Source: Kitasatospora sp. NA04385 (lineage in GTDB: Bacteria; Actinomycetota; Actinomycetes; Streptomycetales; Streptomycetaceae). From it: a stretch of DNA of 64,000 nt. The stretch lies in assembly GCF_013364235.1 (NCBI RefSeq), contig NZ_CP054919.1, forward strand, positions 8,336,743-8,400,742. The letters run 5' to 3'. The position numbers and the translations under genes are program-made. Below the pieces are notes generated by a model. It was not told where the DNA came from and made no database searches. It worked only from the letters and a program-made list of their open reading frames with translations. Positions 37,844-46,707 of this stretch are shown here, one piece after another; within the stretch, counting starts at the first letter, position 1, and every line of letters starts with the position of its first letter.

Positions 37844-38477
37844 CTACGGCCGTGCGAGGTGGGCCTGCCGGGCGGCGACCAGGTTGCGCCACCAGCCGCG
37901 CACCGCCTGTTCGTCCTCGAGCCACCGCACGCCCGAGGGACGATCGGGGTGCTGGCCTGCCATGTGGTGGGCGATGTCGAGGCAGTAGGCGTAGTCGCCG
38001 CCGCGCACCGCGCGGTGCAGGGCGGCCATGGCAGCGGCGTGAGCGCTCTCGTCGCCGCGGACGGCGTGGTGGAAGGCGGCGGCGAGTTCGAGGGCGGCTT
38101 GAGTGGCGACGATCCCGGCTGTGGCGGCTTCGGAGCGCAGGATCTGGAAGCGGTCGTCGACGTCGTTCTGGCCGGCGTCCCGGACCAGGGCGGCTGTGGC
38201 GACGGTGAGGGTGGTGGCGCGCAGGTCGAGCCCGGTCAGGAGTTGCTGGGCGAGGTGGATCTCGTCGTCGCCGACCTGCGGGTCGGTGAAGGCGAGAGCG
38301 AAGGCGCGCTGGGCCTGGCAGGTGGCGCGCTCCCCGGCGACGGCGTGCTGCTTGGCCTGGGCGCGGGCGGCCAGGTAGGCGTCGGCGGCGGCGGGCGGCC
38401 GGGGCGAGGCGGCCTTCGCCGTCGGCCCGTCGACGCACCGGCTGGACCGTGGACGGTCCGGCCTGGGCAGTTGCCAT
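37844..38477 (-). pseudogene. Unknown helical protein with a +1 frameshift in a CCG-rich run
   Basis: ATG 38477 opens MATAQAGPSTVQPVRRRADGE..., which after about 30 residues degenerates. One base further along, the frame reads ADAYLAARAQAKQHAVAGER...AFTDPQVGDDEIHLAQQLLTG through WWRNLVAARQAHLARP (stop 37844). The switch falls in the GCC/CGC run near 38385-38400. Corrected, it would be about 210 residues, entirely alpha-helical and Ala-rich, with repeated A..A/H patterns like helical-bundle (WXG-adjacent) proteins. Not recognised. Homopolymer-like error or a real indel are equally possible. Confidence 0.55.
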
Positions 38478-38783
38478 CGAGGAGGTGGCCGATGCCTGTG
38501 CCGGGCGGAGCCACCTGCCGATTCGGCCTGCCCGGGTGCCGGCCCTGCCCGTCCACCGCGCGGTTGCCGACGTCACCACCTGCGGACGAAGACGTTGGTG
38601 CCCACCTTGACGACCTGGAAGCGCTGGCCTGGACCACCTACGACTGGCACCGGCCTCCCGCTTGCAGCACCAGCCGCGGCAGGGCACGGGCGCCAGCCGC
38701 CGGAGCCCGTAGGAATGGAAAGGGCCCCCTGGGCCCGGGTCCGGAGGCAGCCGGACTTCCATGACTGGCGCAGTGACATCGGC

Positions 38784-39099
38784 TGGCCCCGGCCAGCAGG
38801 GCCAAACCGAGCCAGGCCCGGGCAGCGGCAGCGGCAGCCAGCCCGCCGGAGGCCACACACCCGACGAACCCGCAGGTCAGATCCCTTGTGGTGGCGGCTG
38901 TGACACAAGGTGTCGCAGGGCTAGCAGGTACGGGAGCACCGGTTCTCCCGCGCGGCGGGAGTATGAGAGAGCCCCGCCCGCGAGAGCCGGTCAAAAACGC
39001 GCTCTGACCTGCGGAAACGGCCACTTTGTGTCAGGAATTGTTTGGCCCTGGCCAGCAGGGCCAAACACCCGCGACTTTGGCCCTGCTGGCCAGGCCAAA
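38784..39099. repeat. REP-like palindromes (three copies)
   Basis: A hairpin with 9-bp arms TTTGGCCCT/AGGGCCAAA at 39041-39065 is followed 10 bases later by a second with arms TTTGGCC/GGCCAAA at 39076-39099. The loops are reverse complements of each other (GGCCAGC versus GCTGGCC), so the whole is a larger imperfect inverted repeat. A third partial copy lies at 38784-38807. The interval 38478-39369 otherwise shows no supported gene. Confidence 0.75.
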
Positions 39100-39369
39100 C
39101 CTCGGTGCACCGGTCGGCCGCGCCGGTGCTGCTGCCCGGACTTGCTGGCGGGGGTGGAGCGGCCGAGCGTTTCAGGCGTACGAGCAGGCCGGGCCCCGCC
39201 AGTTCGCTCCCCTCGATGTGGTCGGTCGGCTCCGTCGTCCGGCATGAGGCTGCTACGTGGTCGCGGAGCGGTTGGCGGTGCAGGTCGGCGATTTGAGTAC
39301 TCGTACGGATACCACGTGTTGCTACGTGACCGTATGATCGCCGGTTGTATCACCGACCAGGGGGGATCA

Positions 39370-39671
39370 GTGAGCGAACAGATCAGCGCGGACCCGGCCG
39401 GGTTGAGGGCTTCGGCGGCAGCCGCGCGCAGCATCGGCGAGGAACTGCAGCAGCCGAGCGCCGCAGCGATCGCTGCCAGTCGTTCGGCGAGCTGACCGGA
39501 TGGTCGATCGGCGGGGAGTTGCAGAGCCTTGCGCAGGGGTGGGCCCCGACGCTCGGCAAGCTGACGGAGCGTCTGGCCACCACCGCCTCGGCCCTGGAGG
39601 CCAGTGCGCAGGGGCACGAGTGGAACGACGACCAGATCGCCGACGCGTGGCGCAAGCAGGGGCAGCGGTGA
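39370..39671 (+). pseudogene. WXG100-like small helical protein, frameshifted
   Basis: GTG 39370 opens SEQISADPAGLRASAAAARSIGEELQQPSAAAIAA. The frame then stops early, whereas a neighbouring frame continues FGELTGWSIGGELQSLAQGWAPTLGKL...QIADAWRKQGQR to TGA 39671. A one-base indel near 39455-39465 joins them into a ~100-residue helical hairpin with a Trp-containing turn (TGWSIG), as in WXG100/ESAT-6-like partners of type VII secretion. Its stop overlaps the GTG of the DUF1023 gene, so the two formed one operon. Confidence 0.65.
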
Positions 39672-41308
39672 GCGGGGACTTCGCGCTCCTGCAGCGCTTC
39701 GACCCCGCCGGGCTGCGGGAGACGGCCAGGAGCTGGCGCCGACTGGCCGCCGCGGCGGAGGACGCCGACAGCCGGCACCGGCACCAGGTCAACGGACCGC
39801 TGCGGGGGCACTGGCAGGGCAAGGACGCGGACAGCGCCTTCTACACGATGGAGTCCACCGAGCAGAAGCTGGAGATCGTGCGGGTGGAGGCCGAGTCGGT
39901 GGCGCTCGTGCTGGACACCACCGCCGACCGCATGGACCAGGCCAGGACGAACCTGTCCAACGCCCTCCAGCGGGCCGACGAATGGAACCTGCCGGTGACG
40001 GACGACGGTGCGGTCGGCCTGCCAGAGCAGGCGGCACCGGACCGCCACGACCCGGACGCCCGCGAGGAGCGGCACAACCAGGTCCAACTGCGCGACCAGG
40101 TCCAGGACCGCATCAACGCCGCGCTCGCCGCCGCCCGCGAGGCCAGCGACCAGGGCGCCCGCGCACTCGGGCGGCTCAGCGCCGACATCCTCACCCAGCC
40201 CAGGGTGTTCGGCGCCGCGGGCGAATCGGCCAAGGACGTCCGGGACGTCGCCGAGGACCTCGGCCTCGCCGCCCCGTACATCCCGGAGAACAAGGACCCC
40301 GCGCAGAGCGCCCAGTGGTGGAAGTCGCTGACACCGGAACAGCAGCAGAGCTACATCGCCCTGCACCCCGAGGAGATCGGCCGCCTCGACGGCCTCCCCT
40401 CGACCGTCCGCGACCAGGCCAACCGCATCGTCCTGGAACAGCAACTCGACGCCCTGAAAGCGGGCGACGCGAGGGGCTCGGGAATGACGGCCGACGAGTA
40501 CAACCAGCGCGAGACCAACCTCCGAGTGCTGAAGGAGAAACTCGACCAGCGCGACGGGGCGGACGAGCAGCACCAACTGCTCCTGCTGGGCCTGGATGCG
40601 GAAGGCGACGGCAAGGCCATCGTGTCCACCGGCAACCCGGACACCGCCACCCACACCGCGGTCCTGGTACCCGGCACCGGCACCACCATGAAGGAGATGC
40701 CCGGCCAGATCGACCGCATCGACCGGCTGCAGAACGCCACCGCGAAGGAACTCAAAGGCACGGACCAGACGGTCGCGGTGGTGTCCTGGCTCGGCTACGA
40801 CGCACCCGAGGTGAACGCCAGCGTCATGACGCCCGGCCGCGCCGAGGACGGCGCCGAGGACATGCGCCGCTTCACCGACGGCCTGCGCGTCTCCGAAGGA
40901 GACCACCGCAGCCACCTGACCGTCATCGGTCACAGCTACGGCACCACCGCCGTCGGGGCCGCCGCAGCCGGCGGCCGAGGACTGCAGGCCGACGACATCG
41001 TCGCCATCGCCAGCCCCGGCATGACCACGGCATGGGCCTCGGACCTGCACATCGATCCCAACCACTTCTGGGCCGGGACCGCAGCCGACGACAACATCCG
41101 CCGAGTCACCGACCTGACGCTCGGCCCCGACCCGACACGCGGCGGCTTCGGCGGACAGACCCTCAACATCGACACCTCCGGCCACAGCGGCTACTGGGAC
41201 CCCGACAGCCGGAGCCTGGCCAACCAAGGAAAGATCATCGCCGGGCTGCCGCCGGACACCGTCGACAACCAACCCGACCCCGTCGAAGGCATCGTGCCAG
41301 GCCTCTGA
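39668..41308 (+). CDS. DUF1023 alpha/beta hydrolase with WXG-like N-terminal helices
   Basis: 546 residues; GTG 39668 overlaps the previous stop (GTGA). N-terminal ~110 residues are a helical hairpin (LQRFDPAGLRETARSWRRLA...HWQGKDADSAF, containing the W-x-G), which targets such proteins to type VII-like export or partner binding. A helical linker (AREERHNQVQLRDQVQDRI) and WWKSLTPEQQQSYIALHPE, the standard opening of the DUF1023 domain, follow. The catalytic domain has the nucleophile elbow GHSYG (Ser423), preceded by VAVVSWLGYDAPE, and a His near TSGHSGYW. A lipid or ester hydrolase is expected, possibly an effector or cell-envelope enzyme. A broken fragment of a paralog is at 24416. Confidence 0.93.
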   Translation: MSGDFALLQRFDPAGLRETARSWRRLAAAAEDADSRHRHQVNGPLRGHWQGKDADSAFYTMESTEQKLEIVRVEAESVALVLDTTADRMDQARTNLSNALQRADEWNLPVTDDGAVGLPEQAAPDRHDPDAREERHNQVQLRDQVQDRINAALAAAREASDQGARALGRLSADILTQPRVFGAAGESAKDVRDVAEDLGLAAPYIPENKDPAQSAQWWKSLTPEQQQSYIALHPEEIGRLDGLPSTVRDQANRIVLEQQLDALKAGDARGSGMTADEYNQRETNLRVLKEKLDQRDGADEQHQLLLLGLDAEGDGKAIVSTGNPDTATHTAVLVPGTGTTMKEMPGQIDRIDRLQNATAKELKGTDQTVAVVSWLGYDAPEVNASVMTPGRAEDGAEDMRRFTDGLRVSEGDHRSHLTVIGHSYGTTAVGAAAAGGRGLQADDIVAIASPGMTTAWASDLHIDPNHFWAGTAADDNIRRVTDLTLGPDPTRGGFGGQTLNIDTSGHSGYWDPDSRSLANQGKIIAGLPPDTVDNQPDPVEGIVPGL

Positions 41309-41340
41309 CACCCGAACGCCGTCCCCGAAAGAGGCACCCG

Positions 41341-41883
41341 ATGCGCCGACCGAACAACCTCCCCGGGCACCGCCTCCTGGCGGGGACCATCGCCCTGTCC
41401 CTGTCGCTACTCCTGGGAGCCTGCATGAACAGCCCCGACCCGAACGAACCGCTGCCCGTCATGGCCAAGGCCGACGCCCAGGCCTGGGCGCAGCAGATGA
41501 CCGAGTACATGGCCCAGAGCGCCGGCATCACCCTGGACACGGACAGCGTCACGCCCTTCTTCAGCAACTGCGAGGGCAAGAACGGCGAAGTCGCCGCCGA
41601 CGGCCGCTACACCCTCGCCTACGACGTCACCAGCACCCTTTCCCGCCCCCAGCAGGTCGACGCCATCCGTAAGATCAAGGCCGGCCTCGAGAAGGACGGC
41701 TTCACCGTCACCAGCTACCGCGAGACGTGGCAGGAACAGCCCAACGTCCTCCTGTACGCCAAGCACGACGAAGGCCGCTACTTCATCGACGTCAGCAGCG
41801 GCGTCGCCACCGACCGGCTCACCTTCAGCGTCGCCACCCGCTGCCTCATGCCGCCCTCCGCGTCCTCCACGGCGCAGCACTAG
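41341..41883 (+). CDS. Small lipoprotein partner of the DUF1023 hydrolase
   Basis: 180 residues; ATG 41341, 32 bases after the hydrolase, preceded by a purine-rich AAAGAGG. Type II signal peptide: basic start, hydrophobic stretch LAGTIALSLSLLL and lipobox LGAC, with Cys about residue 28. The mature domain is alpha/beta (MAKADAQAWAQQMTEYMAQ..., FFSNCEGKNGEVAADGRYTLAYDV, FTVTSYRE) with one internal Cys pair. DUF1023 genes in actinomycetes commonly have such a lipoprotein downstream; its role, perhaps binding or restraining the hydrolase outside the membrane, is inference. Confidence 0.88.
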   Translation: MRRPNNLPGHRLLAGTIALSLSLLLGACMNSPDPNEPLPVMAKADAQAWAQQMTEYMAQSAGITLDTDSVTPFFSNCEGKNGEVAADGRYTLAYDVTSTLSRPQQVDAIRKIKAGLEKDGFTVTSYRETWQEQPNVLLYAKHDEGRYFIDVSSGVATDRLTFSVATRCLMPPSASSTAQH

Positions 41884-41942
41884 CAAGCGGTAACCGGGCG
41901 GGCTGTACAGCAACTGCTCGTCCATCGACACCACCGAAGACG

Positions 41943-41978
41943 GCCGGGCCCTCACGCTCGTCGACGTGAGGGCCCGGC
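41943..41978 (+). terminator. Terminator after the DUF1023/lipoprotein operon
   Basis: A perfect 14-bp stem (41943-41956 with 41965-41978) and an 8-base loop, 60 bases after the lipoprotein stop. Confidence 0.65.
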
Positions 41979-42017
41979 GGCAAGCGTACGTGCACCAGAA
42001 CCGCTACTGCCCCGGCT

Positions 42018-42257
42018 CTACAGGTCGACCCCGACGGTCTGCGCGGCGACGTTCAGCTGCTCCAGCACCGCGGCCGCGGCCTGGCGGGCGACCGGGTCCT
42101 CGTCGTCGAGTAGCATCCCGACGAGCTCAGCAGCGGCCGCGGCCACCGGCACCGGGACCTCGACGGTGCGCAGCTGCAGCAGCCGGGCGGCGGCACGGCC
42201 GCCGGCGGTGCTGAGGACCGGATGGTCCGGGCTGCTGCTGCCCGGACGGGGGATCAA
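42018..42257 (-). CDS. Short HEAT-like fragment or small protein
   Basis: 79 residues from ATG 42257. The end (ELVGMLLDDEDPVARQAAAAVLEQLNVAAQTVGVDL) reads as a HEAT-like helix pair; the start is low in information. It may be the tail of a lost larger gene. Confidence 0.35.
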   Translation of the reverse strand: MIPRPGSSSPDHPVLSTAGGRAAARLLQLRTVEVPVPVAAAAAELVGMLLDDEDPVARQAAAAVLEQLNVAAQTVGVDL

Positions 42258-42693
42258 GGCGGTCAGACCTGCGCCGAGGCCTAGCGGCCGGGCAGTGGAA
42301 GAGGAGCTCGCCTCCCGATCAACACCGGCCTGGGCACCGAGGTCACGGCCGGAGGGGTAACCCGGGCGGGCAGGCCGACCGTCGGGCAGCGGTGAGGACC
42401 GACCACCGCGCCCGGATCGAGCTGGCGGCCACCACGGTCTCCGCGGCGAGCGAGCTGCTGGACGTCGTCCTCAACGTCGACGAGCTCCTGGCCGCCACCG
42501 CCAGGTCGGGCCGCCCCAGGAGGCAGATCACCATCGGGCGGACACAGAAGGAGATAGATCATCACCGGCCTATATCCAGAGAGCCCCACTTGCCCGAAAC
42601 ATCTATTTTATCTGTCTCCCCGAACCCCTGTTTTGCCTGGTGTTGCGTCCTGAACGCGAGAAGGAGTTGGTAGTAGGACATCTTCCAATTGCG
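42258..42693. other. Region without a supported gene, upstream of the intron
   Basis: One + frame at 42392-42530 is helical (RIELAATTVSAASELLDVVLNVDELLAATAR) and could be a fragment; the rest is unremarkable. Bases 42555-42645 are clearly more AT-rich than the surroundings, consistent with acquired DNA. Confidence 0.35.
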
Positions 42694-43224
42694 GTGCTGC
42701 ACGGATGATGAAGGTTTTGGCCCTTCGGAGCCGCCCTGTGGGGGGAGGCTTCAAACCGCCTCATGCTGCGTTGGTTGAATACCGTCGTGGTGAGCGATGA
42801 GGAAAAGGCGTCGTAAGAGGCGTCAGGTGGGGATCGGAAAGACGAACGCAAGTGAATCGCTGCTGACGTGTCGAAAGAAAAACAGACGACATCGAAACCG
42901 GGGTGTTACCAGGACTCCGGGATGAGCCTGGCGGGTGCCCGTTTATTGGCCAGGCGGTGTCCGGCATGCAGGCGACGTGAGTCCGGTCTGCCGCGTCCGT
43001 GCGGAACAGGAGAAGGCAGGGCCCGATACTCCTCGCCGTGTTGGCGGGGGAGAGGGAGTGCCCCGAGCAGACGCAACTGTGAGGGGTCGAGTACCGATGC
43101 GGGTCCTGCTGGCGGACCGGCCTGTAGTAGTACTGAGGCCCCTGTAATGGGGGCGGAGCGAAGGGGCCGGGTCGTTCGTGACTGAGTTGATCACATCAAC
43201 CGGAAGTGCTCCGGGAGGAGTGGG

Positions 43225-44490
43225 ATGAGCCAGTTGAAGTCTCAGATCAAGCCGTTTGATATTTCGAAGCGGGAGGTTGTAGAGGCGTGTGAGGAAGTCG
43301 GGGCGAACAAGGGCGCGCCGGGAGTGGATGGACAGGGCATCGCCGACTTTGAGAAGGACCTCCAGGGAAACCTGTACAAGGTCTGAAACCGAATGTCGTC
43401 GGGTTCGTATTTTCCGCCTCCGGTGCGCGCGGTGGAGATCCCGAAGCCTCATGGCGGAGGCACGAGAATGCTCGGCATTCCCGTTATCGCCGACCGTGTG
43501 GCGCAGACCGTGGTGGCCCGGCATCTGTCGCGGAGGGTGGAGGCGATTTTCCATCCGGACAGCTACGGATACCGGCCCGGACGGTCCGCCTTGGACGCGG
43601 TGAGAAAGTGCCGGGAACGGTGCTGGCGGAAGAACTGGGTGGTCGAGATTGACATCCGTAAGTTCTTCGACAGCGTGCCCTGGGACCTGCTTGTCAAGGC
43701 GGTGGACGCTCACACCGATGCCGTTTGGGTGAAGTTGTACGTGCGCAGGTGGCTTGCCGCCCCGCTCGTCATGCCCGACGGCCAGCTGGTGAAGCGGGAG
43801 CGTGGGACACCGCAGGGTGCCCCGGTGTCTCCCGTGCTGGCGAACCTGTTCCTGCACTACGCGTTCGACACCTGGATGGCCCGGGAGTTCCCGGCCGTGC
43901 AGTTCGAACGCTACGCGGACGACGCGGTGCTGCACTGCGTCTCCGAGCATCAGGCCCGCGAGGTCCTGATGGCACTGGAGGACAGGATGGTCGAGGTCGG
44001 GCTGCAACTGCACCCGGACAAGACCCGGATCGTCTACTGCAAGGACGAACAGCGTCGGGGCTCGTACGAGCACGAGGCGTTCACGTTCCTCGGGTACACG
44101 TTCCAGGCCAGGAAGAACCGGAGCCGGCGGGGGAACCTGTTCCTCTCGTTCGAGCCGGGAATCAGCAGGGAGGCCCTGACCAGGATCGGGCGGCAGGTGC
44201 GGTCATGGCACCTGCACCTGCGGACCGATCTGACCTTCAACGAGCTCGCCAGACGGGTCAATCCGATGCTGGCGGGCTGGCTCAACTACTACAGCCGGTT
44301 CCGGTGGTGGGAGTTGCAGTCTTTCGTGATGCGCATCAACGCCTACCTGGTGCGCTGGATCCGCAAGAAGTACAAGCGGCTCGCTGCCAAGCGCAAGGCG
44401 CTGGCGAAGCTGCGGGAGATCGCCCAGCGGTACCCCCGCATGTTCGCTCACTGGCATCTGGTGCCCACTCAGGGCGCGCTGATGATCTGA
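43225..44490 (+). pseudogene. ltrA: Group II intron reverse transcriptase/maturase with a nonsense codon
   Basis: ATG 43225 after CGGGAGGAGTGGG. The first 53 codons (MSQLKSQIKPFDISK...LYKV) end at TGA 43384-43386, and the same frame continues NRMSSGSYFPPPVRAVEIPK to TGA 44490. The usual residue at the stop is Trp (TGG), so this is one nonsense change. RT motifs are intact: GTPQGAPVSPVLANLFL, RYADDAVLHC and TFLGYTF; the maturase (X) domain ends with WLNYYSRFRWWELQ and RWIRKKYK. There is no HNH endonuclease. 421 residues if read through. Without suppression the protein cannot be made, so the intron depends on another maturase or is immobile. Confidence 0.9.
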
Positions 44491-44505
44491 CGATCAGAGC
44501 GGCAA

Positions 44506-44539
44506 GAGCCGTGTAACGGGAGACTGTTACGCACGGTTC
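44506..44539 (+). ncRNA. Group II intron catalytic domain V
   Basis: Exactly 34 nucleotides, starting GAGCCGTG and ending CACGGTTC, forming the two stacked helices of domain V with a GAGA-type cap. It is 16 bases after the maturase stop and precedes the domain VI hairpin at about 44545-44572. Confidence 0.9.
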
Positions 44540-44573
44540 TGTGAGGGCCGGGGGTGAGATTCCCCCCGGCTAC

Positions 44574-44773
44574 GCCGCCTCGGCGTGGTCGACGACTACC
44601 TCGACCGCCAGGTCGACGCCGCGTGCAGCCGCGCCATCCGGATGCTCGACGACCGCACGGGCCCGTTCGCCACCGGCTGGCCCACCTGGACACCGGAGGC
44701 GGCGTGGCCGCTGCCGCTGCTCCCGGACGGGGCCGACCAGGAAGCCGAGCCGCCGGCCCCCTACCGGCTGTAG
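44574..44773 (+). pseudogene. 3' exon fragment of the gene interrupted by the intron
   Basis: The frame with codons at 44576, 44579 and so on reads LGVVDDYLDRQVDAACSRAIRM...WPTWTPEAAWPLPLLPDG...YRL to TAG 44773, with convincing codon bias. No compatible 5' exon was found directly upstream of 42694, so the host gene has lost its beginning or the intron moved by retrotransposition into a fragment. Family not recognised. Confidence 0.5.
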
Positions 44774-44871
44774 ACGGGCCCGGAGTCCGGGCAGGCGAGG
44801 GCGGCAGGTGCTCGGCGAGAACGATCCGCTACGGGGAACAGCACCTGACGGTTCTCGCTCCGTCAAAGCCG

Positions 44872-44902
44872 ATGACGCGTTGTCACAGGCAGGCGCTAGG
44901 GT
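44872..44902 (+). promoter_or_regulatory. Promoter for a leaderless transcript of the HEAT gene copy 2
   Basis: ATGACG at 44872-44877 and TAGGGT at 44897-44902 with a 19-base spacer. The GTG start is 9 bases after the -10 box, so transcription would begin at or next to the start codon. There is no Shine-Dalgarno sequence, consistent with leaderless translation. Confidence 0.45.
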
Positions 44903-44910
44903 CCTTCGCC

Positions 44911-45930
44911 GTGGACAGGGACGATCACGACCAGCAGAGCGGGCCGCGCCGAGAGGACGGAACGGTGTCCTGGACGAGCTGGGACGGCCGGGAGGTGTAC
45001 GCGGGCAGCGAGTGGGACGTGCGGACCGCGATCGCCGAGATGACGCCGGAAGTCAAGGACGGTTTCCGAATCGACGAGGTCCCCTGGGAGCGCTTCCGCT
45101 TCATCAGCACGGACAGCAAGCCGCCGGCGGAGTACTGGCTCGCCCAGGCCCGCTCCGTCGATGCGGACATCGCCGACCACGCGTTGGACAGGCTGTTCCA
45201 CTCGCTGTTCGGCCACGGCCGCATCAGCGGCAGCGCTCCGCTGGCCGTGCCGTTCCTGATCCGCCTCGCCACCGACCCCTCCGCCCCGCGCCGCGCCGGA
45301 GCGCTCAGCCTGGCCGCGGCCCTAGCCCGCCAACACGACAGCGCCCCCGCGCGGGAGTGGTTCCTGCTCACCGCCTACCACGACCTGCGCTTCTCCTTCG
45401 ACGGCTACCTGGAGAACTGGACCATCGAGGCATCCCGCCTCGCCATCACCGCCGACACCGAGCTGCTGCTGCCCCTCCTGCACGACCCCCACCCCGAGGT
45501 CCGCATCGCAGCCTGCGACGCCCTGGCCACCGCGGTGGATGACGCCGACCGCATCGCCGCGGCCCTGCTCGCCTGGCTGCCCGCCGAACCACACCCTGTG
45601 GCCCAGGCGAGCCTGGTGCTGGCCTTCGCCGAACTCGCCCGCGAGCACGCCCTCCCGGGCGCCGCCGACCGGCTCAACACCCTGTGGCAGGACCCCACCC
45701 GCCCGGCGGAGGTGCGGTTCGCAGCCGCCATCGCCTGGTACTGCCTCACCGACACCCCCGTCCCCGACGAGCTGCGCGCCGTCATCGACACCTACGTCGC
45801 CCAAGACAGCGGCCACGCCCTGGCCGACGTGCCGTGGATCGCCCGTATCGACTGCTGGAACAGCCTGGCAGCCATCACCGACCGGATGCTGCCCGCCAAC
45901 GACCACGCCGAGCATCCCGGCCCGCAGTAG
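44911..45930 (+). CDS. HEAT-repeat protein, copy 2
   Basis: 339 residues from GTG 44911 (leaderless; GTG 44965 is an alternative). Paralog of the 25837 protein with the same order: WDGREVY/W.RF core (EVPWERFRFIST), LAVPFLIRLA, a long helical region, LLPLLHDPHPEVRIAACDALATA, LWQDPTRPAEVRFAAAIAWYCLTDTPVPDELRAVI. Helical repeats without catalytic motifs. Two diverged copies flanking DUF1023/Imm1 material in one window suggest a duplicated accessory module. An immunity or binding role is inference. Confidence 0.75.
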   Translation: MDRDDHDQQSGPRREDGTVSWTSWDGREVYAGSEWDVRTAIAEMTPEVKDGFRIDEVPWERFRFISTDSKPPAEYWLAQARSVDADIADHALDRLFHSLFGHGRISGSAPLAVPFLIRLATDPSAPRRAGALSLAAALARQHDSAPAREWFLLTAYHDLRFSFDGYLENWTIEASRLAITADTELLLPLLHDPHPEVRIAACDALATAVDDADRIAAALLAWLPAEPHPVAQASLVLAFAELAREHALPGAADRLNTLWQDPTRPAEVRFAAAIAWYCLTDTPVPDELRAVIDTYVAQDSGHALADVPWIARIDCWNSLAAITDRMLPANDHAEHPGPQ

Positions 45931-45974
45931 TCCAGGCCGCACCGACAACCGCATCGACCGAAGCGGGCGTCCAC

Positions 45975-46274
45975 GTGCGGCTGATCGGCATGCTGCTCGC
46001 CGGTGTCGACGGCCAGTACCCCAGCGCCGCGAACGGCAGCCCCTGGACCCCGCTGGCCCGCCTCCACAGCCGGGACGAGGTGCGCGCCGAGACGGTCAAG
46101 GCGCTGAGCGAGGCGCTCGACGCGCTGCGCGCCGCCTACGCGCCCACTCGCAAGCACCCCGACCTCGCCCGGCCCCGTACGGCGGTGCTCGCCGACGTCG
46201 TGGGGCACCTGCGCGACGCGGCGAAGGAGGTGGAGGCGGTGCTCGGCACCGGGGCCGGCCGAGCCGACATGTGA
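45975..46274 (+). CDS. Unknown helical protein (99 aa)
   Basis: GTG 45975, giving RLIGMLLAGVDGQYPSAANGSPWTPLARL, then a long helix (VRAETVKALSEALDALRAAY...AVLADVVGHLRDAAKEVEAVLG). 44 bases after the HEAT gene, same strand, so possibly co-transcribed. No family recognised. Confidence 0.55.
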   Translation: MRLIGMLLAGVDGQYPSAANGSPWTPLARLHSRDEVRAETVKALSEALDALRAAYAPTRKHPDLARPRTAVLADVVGHLRDAAKEVEAVLGTGAGRADM

Positions 46275-46311
46275 CTGGGCCGGCACCGGCCGGCAGCGCC
46301 AGGCTGTCGTC

Positions 46312-46707
46312 GTGCTGGCGGCCGTTCTCGCGGGAGGAGCCGACGCCGCGGGCTTCATCGGCGCGGGCGTCGCCGATCTGCCGATGGACGGCCTTGGCGG
46401 GGCGCTGGACCTGCTGCAGGTCGCCGGGCGGCTGGCGGTGCGCGTCGTCCAGCTTCCGCCCGGCCTGGGCGTCCGGCAGTGTGCCGACTTTCTCGCGGCC
46501 GATCGCGAGAGCTACGCCGGGATCCAGGACCTCGCTGAAGATGTCCTGTGCCGGTACCTGGACGCGGCCCCGTCGGGCGCGGTGCCCACTGTCCGGCAGT
46601 GCGCGCGGGAGGCCGTCGCCGCCCGCCCCCTGTGCCGGGTGGCTCTGGCCCTCGGCGTCGGCGGTGAGGACTGGCCTCGGGTCAGGGGCGGGCCGCCCGG
46701 TAGCTGA
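46312..46707 (+). CDS. Unknown protein (131 aa)
   Basis: GTG 46312, giving LAAVLAGGADAAGFIGAGVADLPMDGLGGALDLL...ARPLCRVALALGVGG. Codon bias is good and the frame is alanine/glycine-rich. The tail overlaps the minus-strand gene at 46682 by 26 bases. Not recognised; the start is uncertain because no clear ribosome site is seen. Confidence 0.45.
   Translation: MLAAVLAGGADAAGFIGAGVADLPMDGLGGALDLLQVAGRLAVRVVQLPPGLGVRQCADFLAADRESYAGIQDLAEDVLCRYLDAAPSGAVPTVRQCAREAVAARPLCRVALALGVGGEDWPRVRGGPPGS

Larger units (their letters stand above)
42694..44573 (+). mobile_element. Bacterial group II intron
   Basis: The 5' end is placed at GTGCTGC (42694), followed by typical domain I elements, including GAACGCAAGTGAA and the GAAAGAAAAACAGACGACATCG region around 42845-42900. 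The ORF-containing domain IV spans 43225-44490. A 34-nt domain V is at 44506-44539 and a domain VI hairpin brings the 3' end to ...GGCTAC (44573). The intron interrupts a coding sequence whose 3' part resumes at 44574. The 5' boundary is by consensus only. Confidence 0.85.

Noticed and set aside
37269..38858. 529-codon minus-strand frame
   Set aside because: Mostly Arg/Pro low complexity. Only its short part near the ATG at 38477 and a different frame below it look like a real, broken gene.
39310..39340. Promoter with TATGAT at about 39333 before the WXG-like gene
   Set aside because: No acceptable -35 box at the right distance.
42932..42945. GTGCCCG as the 5' end of the group II intron
   Set aside because: Typical domain I sequence already precedes it (GAACGCAAGTGAA at about 42843), so the intron must begin further upstream; GTGCTGC at 42694 fits.
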